From Panorpa germanica (Eukaryota; Arthropoda; Insecta; Mecoptera; Panorpidae): DNA of 64,000 nt. Of the stretch, positions 1 through 10,500 are shown piece after piece (within the stretch, counting starts at the first letter, position 1; every line of letters starts with the position of its first letter). The notes beneath the pieces are model-generated. The model was given only the letters and a program-made list of their open reading frames with translations. It had not been told where the DNA came from and searched no databases. Made by a program: the position numbers and the translations under genes. The DNA lies in NCBI GenBank assembly GCA_963678705.1, contig OY783208.1, positions 930,001 to 994,000 of the forward strand, written 5' to 3'.

Positions 1-620
1 GAAGTTTTTGAAAATTTCCTATTTCGTAGAAAAAAAAAATTCTAAGACTTTTGGCGTCCTCGGATTTTTCCCTGAATTTCCTGGAAACCAGTAATTTTGG
101 AAAAACTGGAAAAAAGTGAGCCGTTTTTTGCTGTATTACTTTTAATTCGTAAAAGATAGAAAATTCAAATTTTGCATGTGTATTAAGGTATTCAATGCTG
201 ACATTTCTCAAAAATTAGAAATTCAAAAATTGAAGGGGTGGGTTGAAGAAATTCGGGGGCCTAGTAGGGAACTTTGGAGAAAGTTCATATTCTGGATTCT
301 AGAATAATTAAGTATATTATTAATAAAAAAAAATTCAAAATTTCAAAATTTTATTTGGGGGCACGGGGGCAGTATTTGCCGAGAGTAAAAATTGTGCTAG
401 AAAGTTGAAATTTTGTATATAGGCTAACCTTGGTAACTTATTTACGAATCGAAAAAAAAAATCCCAAATTTTGAAAAAAAGTTGGTCAAATAACGCATAA
501 ATTGAAAATATTTTTTATTATTGTGCGAGTTTATTATTTCAATTTAAAAATAGAATTAAATATGAAATGTAATTACGAATTATTTTATTGGATTCAAATC
601 ATACACGGGGGTGAACTCTA
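1..620 (+). repeat. Dispersed repeat A, fullest copy
   Basis: AT-rich interspersed repeat with characteristic stretches such as TACTCTCGGCAAATACTGCC (read on the other strand). Reverse copies lie near 42838-43450 and, truncated, 48170-48430. Its right edge carries GGGGGTGAACTCTAG, matching CTAGAGTTTACCCCC at the edge of the 48.2 kb copy. It has no coding potential that I can see. It is probably a non-autonomous transposon; the family is not recognised. Confidence 0.7.
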
Positions 621-854
621 GTATATTTATACCGCTCTTACAACCTGTTTTAAATATAAGTCACCGCCGAACTCTCGTGATTTGGACTAAACCTGAGGTG
701 CCACTATATAATCTTAATTTCCATAAAAATAACAGATAAAGTTTATAATTTGACGATAAATTTCGCTTAAACTGTGTACAATCTACAATTATGACGTCAG
801 ACAGCGTTTGCTTATGACTTATTTGATTGATAACTTTTATTTTTTTATTTTTAG

Positions 855-2464
855 TATATAAATCAAATAGGGCACTTGAAGGGGATTCTTCAGTGATGAC
901 GTATAGAGGACATTCAGTTCAAAAAACATTAATAAGATGTCGATTTTCTCCTCAACATAATACCGGCCAGAGATATATATATACAGGGTGTGCAGGGGGA
1001 CGTGTTATTAGTAAGTATAGTATTTTAAAAATAACTCTTATGGAGAATACACATTTATTGGTTTAAATTCCAAACGTAATGCAGGAACTTCATGAAAATT
1101 TGATATGTTATAAAAATCGTAGTCACAGACCTCATAACGAAATATGAACATTATTGACCACGTCGTTATCGAGATATTGCTATTTAAAAAGTGAAATTTT
1201 CAATTAATTTGAGAGATGAATAATCAAATTATTCTTTTTCTTTCAGTTTACGATGTTCTTAGCGGAAAAATAGTTCGAGAACTTACAGGACATCAGGATT
1301 GTGTGCGAGATGTATCTTGGCATCCTTATAAACAAGAAATAATTAGTTCTTCAGTAAGTATAAGTCCTAAAATAATACTAGTAATTCAATTACGCTTGAA
1401 AAATATGCAACACACAATACACATTTGTATGCAAAGTTTATTCTCTAATTTGGTGGTCGATTTTTCAATTGTTGATTGAAATTGATGTTAATAAATGTGT
1501 ATTGGTGTGTCTATTTTATTAAATATCTAAATGTTGACGGAGATATAGCAATTAAAAGTTTGAATTGTAGTTTTAGCGCTAGAAATAGTCGGCCATATTT
1601 GTATGACGTGAAATGCATTTTAACGTCAGTTATTTGTTGAGTAGGTCAGTGCTGTGGTAATGTTTTGTAGCTGTTGGTAGTCAAATAATCAAGTCAAATC
1701 AAAGAATAATAAGATTTTATTTTATTTAACCCTGCTAAGGCAGACATAATATTGGAATTTCAGTGTTCCTTGAAATAGCTGTAAATAATATTTGATATTT
1801 TGATATATAAATACATATAGCAGAGATTTATGAGTTGTAAGGTTTGCAGCGGTTGTGATGTCACATGCATTTGGAATGTGTACAACGTTGAATCCCTTTA
1901 ATAATTAAAGAGACAAAATGACTTTTTTAATTGTTAATATCTCTGAACATGTAAGGAGTTCTAGTAACACACTTTATCAATATGTAGTACACTTTTATAG
2001 AAATTAAGACATAGGACACAAGTCCATTCAATTACGCCTGAAAAATATGCAACACACAATACACAAGTGTATTCAAACTGTATTCTCTATGTAAAACTGA
2101 TTCAAAATTTATTATTATATTATAAATCTGCTAAAGTCCACTATAAATTTGTTAAAGATTGGTTTGACACATTTTAATTTGTGTTGTGAACAATATCTTA
2201 AATTCGAGAAATGTATATTACGTGTACTGATAAAGTTATCTATCAGGATCTCAAATGTGATTTGATTTAAACAATTAAAGAACCAGGATAATTAAAAGGA
2301 TTGTTTTCTTTTTACAGTTTGATCATCAATTAGCTTTGTGGAAATATTCTTCCATCGATGAAATGAAAGAATGTCAAATTAAAGAACCAACGGAATTTCC
2401 AAGAGCCTCCCTAAGAAGATCTATCAGAATTGCTGAACGATTGGAACGTGAAAATGTTTCTTAA
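855..2464 (+). CDS. DCAF11: DDB1- and CUL4-associated factor 11 (WDR23), 3' part of gene
   Basis: WD40 substrate receptor of the CUL4-DDB1 ubiquitin ligase. In animals this family (WDR23) promotes turnover of Nrf2/SKN-1/CncC-type factors. Three exons are visible: 855-1010 (acceptor TTTTTAG, donor GTAAGT), 1247-1353 (acceptor TTTCAG, donor GTAAGT) and 2318-2464 (acceptor TTTACAG, stop TAA). Joined, they read in one frame through MTYRGHSVQKTLIRCRFSP, YIYTGCAGGRVIIYDVLSGK and a WD repeat with CVRDVSWHP, then FDHQLALWKY. All are typical of the DCAF11 C-terminal propeller. The tail is basic and rich in R and E. The 5' exons lie left of the window. Intron 1 holds a repeat C copy; intron 2 holds a MITE-1 copy. 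Confidence 0.9.
1034..1203 (+). repeat. Repeat C copy in DCAF11 intron
   Basis: Short interspersed repeat running from GGAGAATACACATTTRTTGG through GAACTTCATGAAAATTTGAT to ATCGAGATATTGCTATTTAA. Other copies are at 34650-34845, 38538-38716, 43743-43925, 44028-44190 and 52105-52272. Confidence 0.75.
1451..2024 (+). mobile_element. MITE-1 copy in DCAF11 intron, lacking its left terminus
   Basis: Member of the commonest repeat family here (about 580-595 bp when complete). Complete termini are ATGGGCTTGTGTCCT and its inverse AGGACACAAGCCCAT. This copy starts inside the left end at GTGGTCGATTTTTCAATTG and ends with AGGACACAAGTCC. It is flanked by imperfect direct repeats of about 63 bp (1384-1445 and 2029-2091). 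It has no open frame and is non-autonomous. Confidence 0.8.
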
Positions 2465-2640
2465 AGGTATTTGATTCTATTACTGTCAAGTTTTGCGCGG
2501 TATTTTCATATTTTACATTTTTTTTGCCCTATTTTTAATCATGAGTAAATATCACTTAGTGTGAAACGATACTTGGTCATTTTTGATTCGCGAAATATTA
2601 ATGGCGATACTATACAGTAGGTTAAATATTATCAAAAAAC

Positions 2641-3006
2641 CCATGTTTTTTTTTGTTTAAATCGTTTTATGTAAGTAACTATAAACGCGAATCAAAATCT
2701 AAAGCTGCAATTAGTTAGATGAATAACGTATCTACATCTTAAGCTTTCTTCCTCTGACTTTTAATGAGTTGGAACCGTAAAAGTAAGTTCGCTATATTTT
2801 CTAGTTAAATTCCAATTTTTATATGACTGGTAACATTTTTGCAATATTCATTTTCAAAACTTATTTTTGCGGTTCCAACTCATTAAAAGTCAGTGGAAGA
2901 AAGCTTAAAATGTAGATACGTTATTCATCTAACTAATTGCAGCTTTAGATTTTGATTCGCGTTTATAGTTACTTACATAAAATGATTTAAACGTAAAAAA
3001 ACATGG
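2641..3006. repeat. Long hairpin (foldback) element
   Basis: Two arms of about 135-140 bp, near-perfect inverse complements, flank a loop of about 90 bp. Left arm 2641-2780 reads CCATGTTTTTT ... TCATTAAAAGTC-type sequence inverted; right arm is 2868-3006. Long terminal inverted repeats with no coding capacity indicate a foldback-type MITE. A transcript across it would form a stable double-stranded stem. Confidence 0.85.
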
Positions 3007-3009
3007 GCT

Positions 3010-4627
3010 TAAAAGATTAAAAATAACCAATTTCCATTTATTATAATTTTTAACTATGAAATCATGGTGACACTGTTTTCAAAAACCACGTGTATATAAA
3101 AATGAAATTATCGCAAGGATATCTATTTACGAAAATCATGAAATAAAAGCAGGCAGCTACAGTAAATGTGAAATACAAAATAAAAGGAGATCGTACTCCA
3201 AGAAAGTTTAGCTAAGTTTCACACCATCATATGTTTCTTTTGATAATGTTGTTTAATATGAATTTGGCATTAATTAAAGGTCGTTTTTTTAATTATTAAA
3301 CTATTATATGCATCCAAGAACCTTTTACAGTGGCGGTCCGTCCTGTTCCTCCTTAAATAGTAATTATATTAAATGTTAACACAAAATAAAATCTAAATTC
3401 TAAAAATTAAGCGGTAAAATTAAAATTAATAAAATATTAATTATTATATGTATTTTTTCTTTCAGATATTTTCAATTTTTGAAATCATTTCTACTTCTAC
3501 TTTAATTATTGTTTAAATGTAATATATATATGTATATATACTATATAAATATATACATATATATAATTTAAATCACATGATAAAAAAATTATTTAATAAT
3601 GTGTTTTTCGAAGTTGTTGTACATTTTTGTTTATAAACAATTTATTTTTCAATTTATATTAATTTAAAATTAATTATATTTATAACTTAATTGCAATTAG
3701 ACATATTTTATTATATTGACTTAGAATTTTTTAATTATAAATTGACACAGACGATTTCTTGAAAATTATTATTTTCTTTTATAACAATATCTCTTTAACA
3801 GTGAGTCCTACGATAAAAATAGTTCTAATAAATCTGATAGAGGGCTCAATTTCCTACAATTTCTGTCTACAACATTTGCTGGTATGTCTGATACATATTG
3901 AGCTACACCGCTTTAAAGTAGACCACGTCACTTAATTTAAATTTATTATTTAAAACATTTTTGATGGCACTAATTTTAAATTTTCGTAATTTTTGTATAT
4001 TTCGAGGTAAAATTAAAAAAATTTGTGCTTAAAAAATCATTCCCAGTTACTGTTTTAAGTTTAGTTTTAAATATCGTTTTAAATAAATCTTTATTCATAA
4101 CCTATAAATAAAATTTTTATAATATAACCTAAAAACTGTTGACAGCTGTCAAAGTATTGTCATTAGAAATACTACAAGTAGCTGAAATTTTTTATGAAGC
4201 AAGAAATAACGTTCATATTTAATAAATTTATAATTAAAACATAACTGGGAATGATGTTTTTTTTGAAAAGAATTAATTGTAGGTTATAAAAGTAAAAAAG
4301 ACGTAAGAAAAGTAACAGTAATTATTATTTTGACAAAGTTGGTAAATATTACATAAAAAAAAACGTGTTATATATATATTTGTATGTAAATAAAACGAAA
4401 AATTGTATACTATAGTATTTTTTATGTAAAATATACATACAACTGCGTTTTTAGAAGGTAGTTTATGACAGTTTTTATTATGTATACATATAATATTAAG
4501 ATAAATATTTAATAAAGAAAAATTTATACAATAATTGTTAAAAAATTCCGATATTTGTAAATATGTTTGTATATTATTGATATCATCACTTTGTATTATA
4601 AATAAATGGATAGCAGTTGAAGGGTTG
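3010..4627. other. Intergenic, no gene seen
   Basis: Very AT-rich. It contains a TA/CATA microsatellite near 3515-3570 and scattered poly-T. No open frame with protein character and no RNA gene was recognised. Part of it may be DCAF11 3' UTR. Confidence 0.5.
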
Positions 4628-4774
4628 TTTATTTTTTAATTGATGTTAATAAATGTGTATTGGCGTGTCTATTTTATTAAATATCTAAATGTTGACGGAG
4701 ATATAGCAATTAAAAGTTTGAATTGTAGTTTTAGCGCTAGAAATGGTCGGCCATATTTGTATGACGTGAAATGT
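4628..4774 (+). mobile_element. MITE-1 fragment
   Basis: The first 150 bp or so of the family (TTGATGTTAATAAATGTGTA ... GACGTGAAATGT). The rest is missing. Confidence 0.75.
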
Positions 4775-4939
4775 CTGTACTATTAAGGAATAGGAGCTTA
4801 AATATATTTAATCTGGACATTCAAAAAACGTATAGCTCTAATAAACACATGCTAGCTGTGTTCTTAGATATTAAGGGAAGAGAAATTGGAATAACCAGCA
4901 AAATTACAAATTGTTTAATGTCATATTAAGAATTGAGAT

Positions 4940-5815
4940 CTATTTATTTTATTATTATTAATTGTTTATTGTTCGCCTTTCGGCTTTACAATCTACATTC
5001 TTAATACATTTCATATACTTCAACTTACAATTAAATTTACATTATTCTAGACCTTTTTATCTCCAAAAGTACTTTCTGCTTCTTCTTCTCTTGACCCTCT
5101 TCCTTCATTTTCCCTAGTCTTCCTTCTGTACTGGTCTATTCCCTAGTCTATTTTTCTAGACTGAAGTTTAACTGTTTCCTCGCTACTTCTTTCTTTCTCC
5201 TGCTTCCCTTCACTGCCTCTTTTAGTACTTCCTTTCTCTTCCTGTTCCTTGTGCAACCCAGCCACCAGCTTATTTATTCTCCTGTTTTTTCTTTCCTTCT
5301 TACTATTTCCGCCATCCACCTCTTTCCTTCACTGCCTCCCTTTAATAGCTGGCCAATATTCCTTTCGCTCGCTACTTTTTCCTTACACTCAAACTTAATG
5401 TGCTTCAGTGTTTCGTCCTCCGCTCCGCACACTCTACACTTTCTTTCCTCACTACTTTCCCAGTATATGTTTCCTTTTTCCTCATTTCCCAATCTAAACC
5501 TTGCTGTTCTTCTTATGTGTTTTATGTCTTTTTCTATAAGGTACTGAGGCACATTATTTTCCCATAACCTTTTATATCTTGTATTGTAGTTGCTTTTTTC
5601 GATTTTTCCCATTCTTTCCTGTTGTTGTATCTCCTTATCCCTTCTCCTTAGCTCCTCTTCCACACTTACGCCTCCTTCTCTTCTCCTCTCTGCCTCCTCG
5701 ATCGCCATTCCATTCCTTTCAAAGTACTCCTTTCTCTTTTTTGGACCTCCTCCCCCCCATTCTTTATGCTATCCTCTCTTATTTTTTTTTAAATTTCGCT
5801 TTCCGCCCTGGTCGA
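4940..5815 (-). mobile_element. Non-LTR retrotransposon 3' fragment (LINE type X)
   Basis: A minus-strand frame (about 5274-5795) encodes a highly charged segment followed by a knuckle CRVCGAEDETLKHIKFEC. This is the C-terminal Cys/His motif found after reverse transcriptase in many insect LINEs. The 3' UTR includes TGTAAAGCCGAAAGGCG. A longer, better preserved copy is on the plus strand at 35608-36496, and a decayed one is near 55450-55700. The reverse-transcriptase core is absent, as in a 5'-truncated insertion. Confidence 0.75.
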
Positions 5816-5829
5816 TCTATTTATGTAAG

Positions 5830-7440
5830 AAATGAAGAAAATGGCCCATCCATAGAATGTTTAAGGAAGAGAATTAATAAGAAATTAGAAATCTCAAGCT
5901 GTAGGCTTGAGCTGTAGCTCAAGGATAATATATAATAACAATATTATTATATCAAATAGAAGAGCAACATTTTTAGGTATTTGGTTTGACTGTAAATCTA
6001 CTTGGAAAATTATACTTAAATGCGACAGAGGAATAAATGTTTTAAGAAGTCTAACTGGAAGTAAATGGGGAGCTCATTCTATCTCTTTACTACAAATTTA
6101 TCAAGCTGTTATAAGTTCACATTTAGAATATTCAAGTATATTAATTAGTACAGCTTCCAAATCAAGATTATTAAAATTCTTCTTCAACTCCAACTCATAA
6201 ACTTCAAGCTGAACCTAATTTAGCTCCATTGCAATTTAGAAACCAAGTCCTTGGTGATAAATTTTATGTTAAATGTGAATCATTATCAAATTCCAAATTA
6301 TTGATAAAATTAAGTTGTCATCTACTTCTGTTCAAAACTCTTCTTACTGCACCAAAAAGAATAAACGTATTTTAATAAATTAAAGGATCTAAATATACTC
6401 TATTCCTTTTGAATCATTAATTAAACCTATGGATATATATGAACACACAATTATTATCAAAATCATTTAATAATGCGATAAATAATGAAATGTTTTTAAA
6501 TCTAATGCATCAATTTAATACAAATTTTACAAAAATAATATATACAGATGCATTGGTCCATTGATTTAGAAAGAAATAAATCAGGATTTGCTAAATATGA
6601 ACAAATACATTTATTATTTGATAAATTTAAATGAAATAACAAAGTTAGCTCTTATACTGGAGAACAATTAGCAATATTAAAAGCACTGGAAATTAATGAA
6701 AATATCAACAATAATAAAATTATAATAATAACGGATTCTTTAAGTGTTTTAAAAAATTTAAATTCTAATGATAACAAATCAAATAATGATATTTGGACAC
6801 GCAAAATTAAGGGGGTGTATTTCAATTTAATAACTAAAAATAATACAATAAAATTTATGTGGATACCAGGACATTGTGGAATAAGAGGAAACGAAATTGC
6901 GAATAAATTGGCAAAGGAATCAATAAATTTGGAAATTGAGATCAAAGTGAAATTACCTTCATATGAAATTTTTAATATAATCAAAAAATTAAACTTCAAT
7001 TTGAGAAACCAAGATTTCATTAACAAAAGTCAGTTAAAAGGAAGAGATTATTATATGTTACATCCAAATTTAAGTAAGAAAAGATGGTTTAGAAATGAGC
7101 CCCGCAAAATGATATCAACTATAATCAGAATCAAAAGTAATCATTGTAAAACTCACCTGTCCAGCTCACCTGTACAAAATTAATATTAAATCCGACGATA
7201 GATGTCAATGTGGTGAAGAAGGAACTTTGGATCATATTATATTTGAATGCATAAATTATAGTTTAGAAAGATCTAAATTTAATAGTGAAATATTAGATGT
7301 GATTAAAACTTTTACTGTTAAAACTAAATGTTTTTTAAGTGATTCAAAATTAATTAGTGAATTATTTAAATATTTAGAAATTTGTAAAATAGAATTATAA
7401 AATGTGAAATATGTTAAAAAATGTTTGATGGTGGCTATGA
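5830..7440 (+). mobile_element. Non-LTR retrotransposon fragment with RNase H domain (LINE type Y)
   Basis: Broken frames encode the end of reverse transcriptase (FLGIWFDCKSTWK near 5970), an RNase H segment (FMWIPGHCGIRGNEIANKLA near 6860-6920) and a C-terminal knuckle CQCGEEGTLDHIIFEC. The usual RNase H Asp in AxKLA is Asn here but Asp in the copy at 52630-53620. Both copies carry the same 13-bp insertion near CTCACCTGT that shifts the frame. The architecture fits an I/Jockey/R1-like element. Inactive. Confidence 0.8.
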
Positions 7441-7797
7441 CGAATAAAAGTTAAGGTAAATACCAACTTTATTAATATATTGCACAGAATATTGAGATTT
7501 AAAAAGAGTAGAGTTTTTCTTACTAGCTGAAATAAGAACTGGAAAACCAAAATAAATCTGCGCATGTGCAACACATTAATATTATTGATTAAATTTAATA
7601 CAATTCTATTTATTAAGAACAACATCTTATATTTTACATAAAAGATCTTTTAAATTGTTATTTTATTTAGCAAATAATGAGGTAACCATGCTTTAAAACA
7701 TTAGAATTAATCAGTCAGTCTATTTTCTGGTTCACTTTTTAGACCACCACTTTACGTGCTCTTTTAGATAAAGAAACAAGCCCAAGAAATTAAATTG

Positions 7798-9087
7798 ATG
7801 ATGCTAGACCACGATTCTCTCGACAACGAGATTCTGGAGGTGGTGCTAAGCATCGAGGAAGACATTGAAAGACAAAGAAAAGCTGCATTCGGCAACAATT
7901 ACGACCAACTGCATCTTCCACCATGGCTTATTATCTGTGTAGCTTGCAATACATTATGTGGAGATTTTACAAAACATTTAATCACCTCCCCCGATTGTAT
8001 TAAATATGTAGCACCTCCTGCAGCAGAACCAGAACCAGAAAAACATTACATTTGTGACGTTTGCGATAAAAAATTTAACGAACTTGATAAAATAAAGAAC
8101 CATATAACAGAACACGCAAAAGAATTATTATTTTCCTGCAAATACTGCAAAAAAACATTCAAAAGTATAAAACATTTTGTAAGACATGAAAAAGATCACA
8201 AATTAAAAGAAAATTCTTCTGGAGAGAAACGATATAGCTGTACGAAATGTAGCAAATCTTATACAAGAAGTCATGATCTTGTAAGACACATTCGAAGTCA
8301 TACAGGTGAATACGCCTGTGATGTATGCAACAAGACTTTCACAAGACAATTTCTATTAGATACACATAAAAGAAAACATACAGGTGAGAAACCTTTTGCT
8401 TGTGACCAATGTAGCAAATCGTTTACAAGTCGTACTAGCTTAAAACTACATAAGGATGAACACTTGGAAGTCAGGAAGCATACTTGTGGTGAATGTGGTA
8501 AGACGTTTTCAACATTCTCTGCATTGAAATATCATAAAGATACTCACATAGAAAATAAACCGTTCTTTTGTGAATTTTGTGGAAGAATGTATGCAACTTT
8601 ACATCTTCTTGGTTTGCATACAAGATCAGCTCATCCTAAGGAGAAGCTTTACTCTTGTAATAAATGTAGTAAGTCGTTTGTAGCTTTGAGTAAGTTACAA
8701 AGACACGAAAAATCACATTCACAAGAGAAGCCGTTTCAGTGTAGCTTATGTGATAAGTCATTTGCAAGTGAAACAACTTTAACCCATCATAAGAATACTC
8801 ATTTAGAAGATAATCCATTTTCATGTGATGTTTGTGGTAAAAAGTTCGCGTGCTCTAGTAACCTGAATGAACACAAAAGAATACATTTAGTTGTTAAGCC
8901 TTTTGTTTGTAATTATTGTAATAAGTCGTATGTAAGTTTTAGTAAGTTGAAAAGACATCAAAATACTCATATGCTTGTGAAGCCCTATCCGTGTGATAAA
9001 TGTAGCAAGACGTTTTGCAGTCCGCATGCTTTAAAAAAACATGCAGAGAGTCATCAGGAGCAATTGATGTTGTATAGTACTTGTTAA
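7798..9087 (+). CDS. C2H2 zinc-finger protein, 12 fingers (subfamily A)
   Basis: Predicted nuclear DNA-binding protein of 429 aa in one coding exon. The start is the first ATG of a tandem pair at 7798; the codon before it is TTG. An acceptor TTCACTTTTTAG ends at 7742, so a 5' UTR intron is likely. The N-terminus has a Cys-pair motif (VACNTLCGDFTKHL...C) like an incomplete finger. Twelve C2H2 fingers follow, from YICDVCDKKF to YPCDKCSKTF. Only some linkers are canonical TGEKP; others read LEVRKH, LEDNPF, LVVKPF. Gene organisation matches the gene at 32261-33571. The target DNA is unknown; family assignment is firm. Confidence 0.9.
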   Translation: MMLDHDSLDNEILEVVLSIEEDIERQRKAAFGNNYDQLHLPPWLIICVACNTLCGDFTKHLITSPDCIKYVAPPAAEPEPEKHYICDVCDKKFNELDKIKNHITEHAKELLFSCKYCKKTFKSIKHFVRHEKDHKLKENSSGEKRYSCTKCSKSYTRSHDLVRHIRSHTGEYACDVCNKTFTRQFLLDTHKRKHTGEKPFACDQCSKSFTSRTSLKLHKDEHLEVRKHTCGECGKTFSTFSALKYHKDTHIENKPFFCEFCGRMYATLHLLGLHTRSAHPKEKLYSCNKCSKSFVALSKLQRHEKSHSQEKPFQCSLCDKSFASETTLTHHKNTHLEDNPFSCDVCGKKFACSSNLNEHKRIHLVVKPFVCNYCNKSYVSFSKLKRHQNTHMLVKPYPCDKCSKTFCSPHALKKHAESHQEQLMLYSTC

Positions 9088-9239
9088 AAACTAATGTTAT
9101 ATTAAATTAAAATATATTTAATGTGTTAAAAGACAAAATACATTTTAAAATGAAATTTGGGTTTTATTTCTTTTGAGATATCTTGCTAAAATAAACAATA
9201 AAATATTGGTAAATTAGCTATAATTCGCATAGAGCTGAA

Positions 9240-10150
9240 AGTTGGTATACACCTTGGGTACACTGTTACAAATAAAATACTAAAAGTCCTTATCGATCGC
9301 ACATCTGCATAAAAAGTTATTCAAGGTAAAAGTCAATAAAAATGTTTTTTTTTAATTTTTACGGTAAACGGTAAGTTTTATCATAAAAATAGATCAGACC
9401 AAAGTTGTAGATCATGAAATTATCTACAATAATTGTTCTTATACTTTTTTTTTCTAAGAATCACCATTTTTGAGATATTGCGATTCTAATTCACAGAAAA
9501 CAATAATATGTACGCTGGTTTAATGTGAGTAAAAATATTGGTTTGTGTAACTTGTAAATACAAATTATACGATTGTGGGAATATACAAGGTGTTCCGAAA
9601 TTACACAGTTGTGCAATGTAATTTGAATTGACTATTTAAAGTAAATTTTAAAATATTTGATGTAAAGCACCAATAAACTTAACACATGTTAAGATATTCA
9701 CATAATACAAGAATTATGAGATCATATTACTTTCACGTGCTCAAGGATCTCTAGGATAACACCACAATAGTGTTATCTTGATTCAGTAATAGTCAATTTT
9801 TATCGCATTTTATTGACACTACCACAAATTAGATTCAAAAACACTAGAACGAAACACTACCTCACAGGTGGTGCGGACATGTGTGCATATTATGTGGAAT
9901 ACGACTTGTTCAACTTTTAGAATCGCAATATCTCAGGAATGGTGATTCTTAGAAAAAAAAGTATAAGAACAATTATTGTAGATAATTTCATGATCTACAA
10001 CTTTTGTCTAATCTATTTTTATGATAAAACTTACCGTTTATCGGAAAAATTAGAAAAACAATTTTTGTTGACATTTAATCTTGAATAACTTTTTATGCAG
10101 ATGTGCGATCGGTGAGGACTTTTAGTATTTTATTTGTAATAATGTTCCAA
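9240..10150. repeat. Large hairpin element (arms about 235 bp)
   Basis: Left arm about 9255-9495 and right arm about 9910-10145 are near inverse complements; both contain AAGTATAAGAACAATTATTG (or its inverse) and ATGTGCGATCG. The loop is about 415 bp. It has no coding capacity and is most likely a foldback DNA transposon. Confidence 0.8.
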
Positions 10151-10404
10151 AGGTCTGTACTAACATTCACCTCTATGCGAAATATAACAGTGCTTGTTAC
10201 CTTATTGTTTTTAAATCTTTGTTTAGTACAAGTGCTAATAAATGTAATACAACCTTTTTCACAAACATTTAAATTATTAATTTATGTTACAAGATAAAAT
10301 TGTGCAAATCATACTGGAACGAATTTGAAGACTGTGTTACAATAATATAAAAATATAACATGCTTATTGTGAAGTAGTGTTATTAGTTTATTTAATAAGT
10401 TGAA

Positions 10405-10445
10405 AATGAATAGGGGTACAACTTAGCAAAATATTTGTATATAAG
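10405..10445 (+). promoter_or_regulatory. Core promoter of P1: shared upstream block plus TATA box
   Basis: AATGAATAGGGGTACAACTT at 10405-10424, then TATATAAG at 10438-10445, about 56 nt before the ATG. Very similar blocks precede P2 (AATGAATAGGGGCACATAGT) and P3 (AATGAATACGGGCACAACTT), each 11-19 nt upstream of its TATA-like box. The conservation suggests common regulation. Confidence 0.65.
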
Positions 10446-10500
10446 AAAGAGCTGAGAAGTTAATACCAGGAGTTGATACAACTTGAAAAGGAGCTTCACA

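Noticed and set aside
5251-5917. Plus-strand frames rich in Ser, Leu and Phe opposite the LINE
   Set aside because: Antisense shadows of the LINE type X coding strand.
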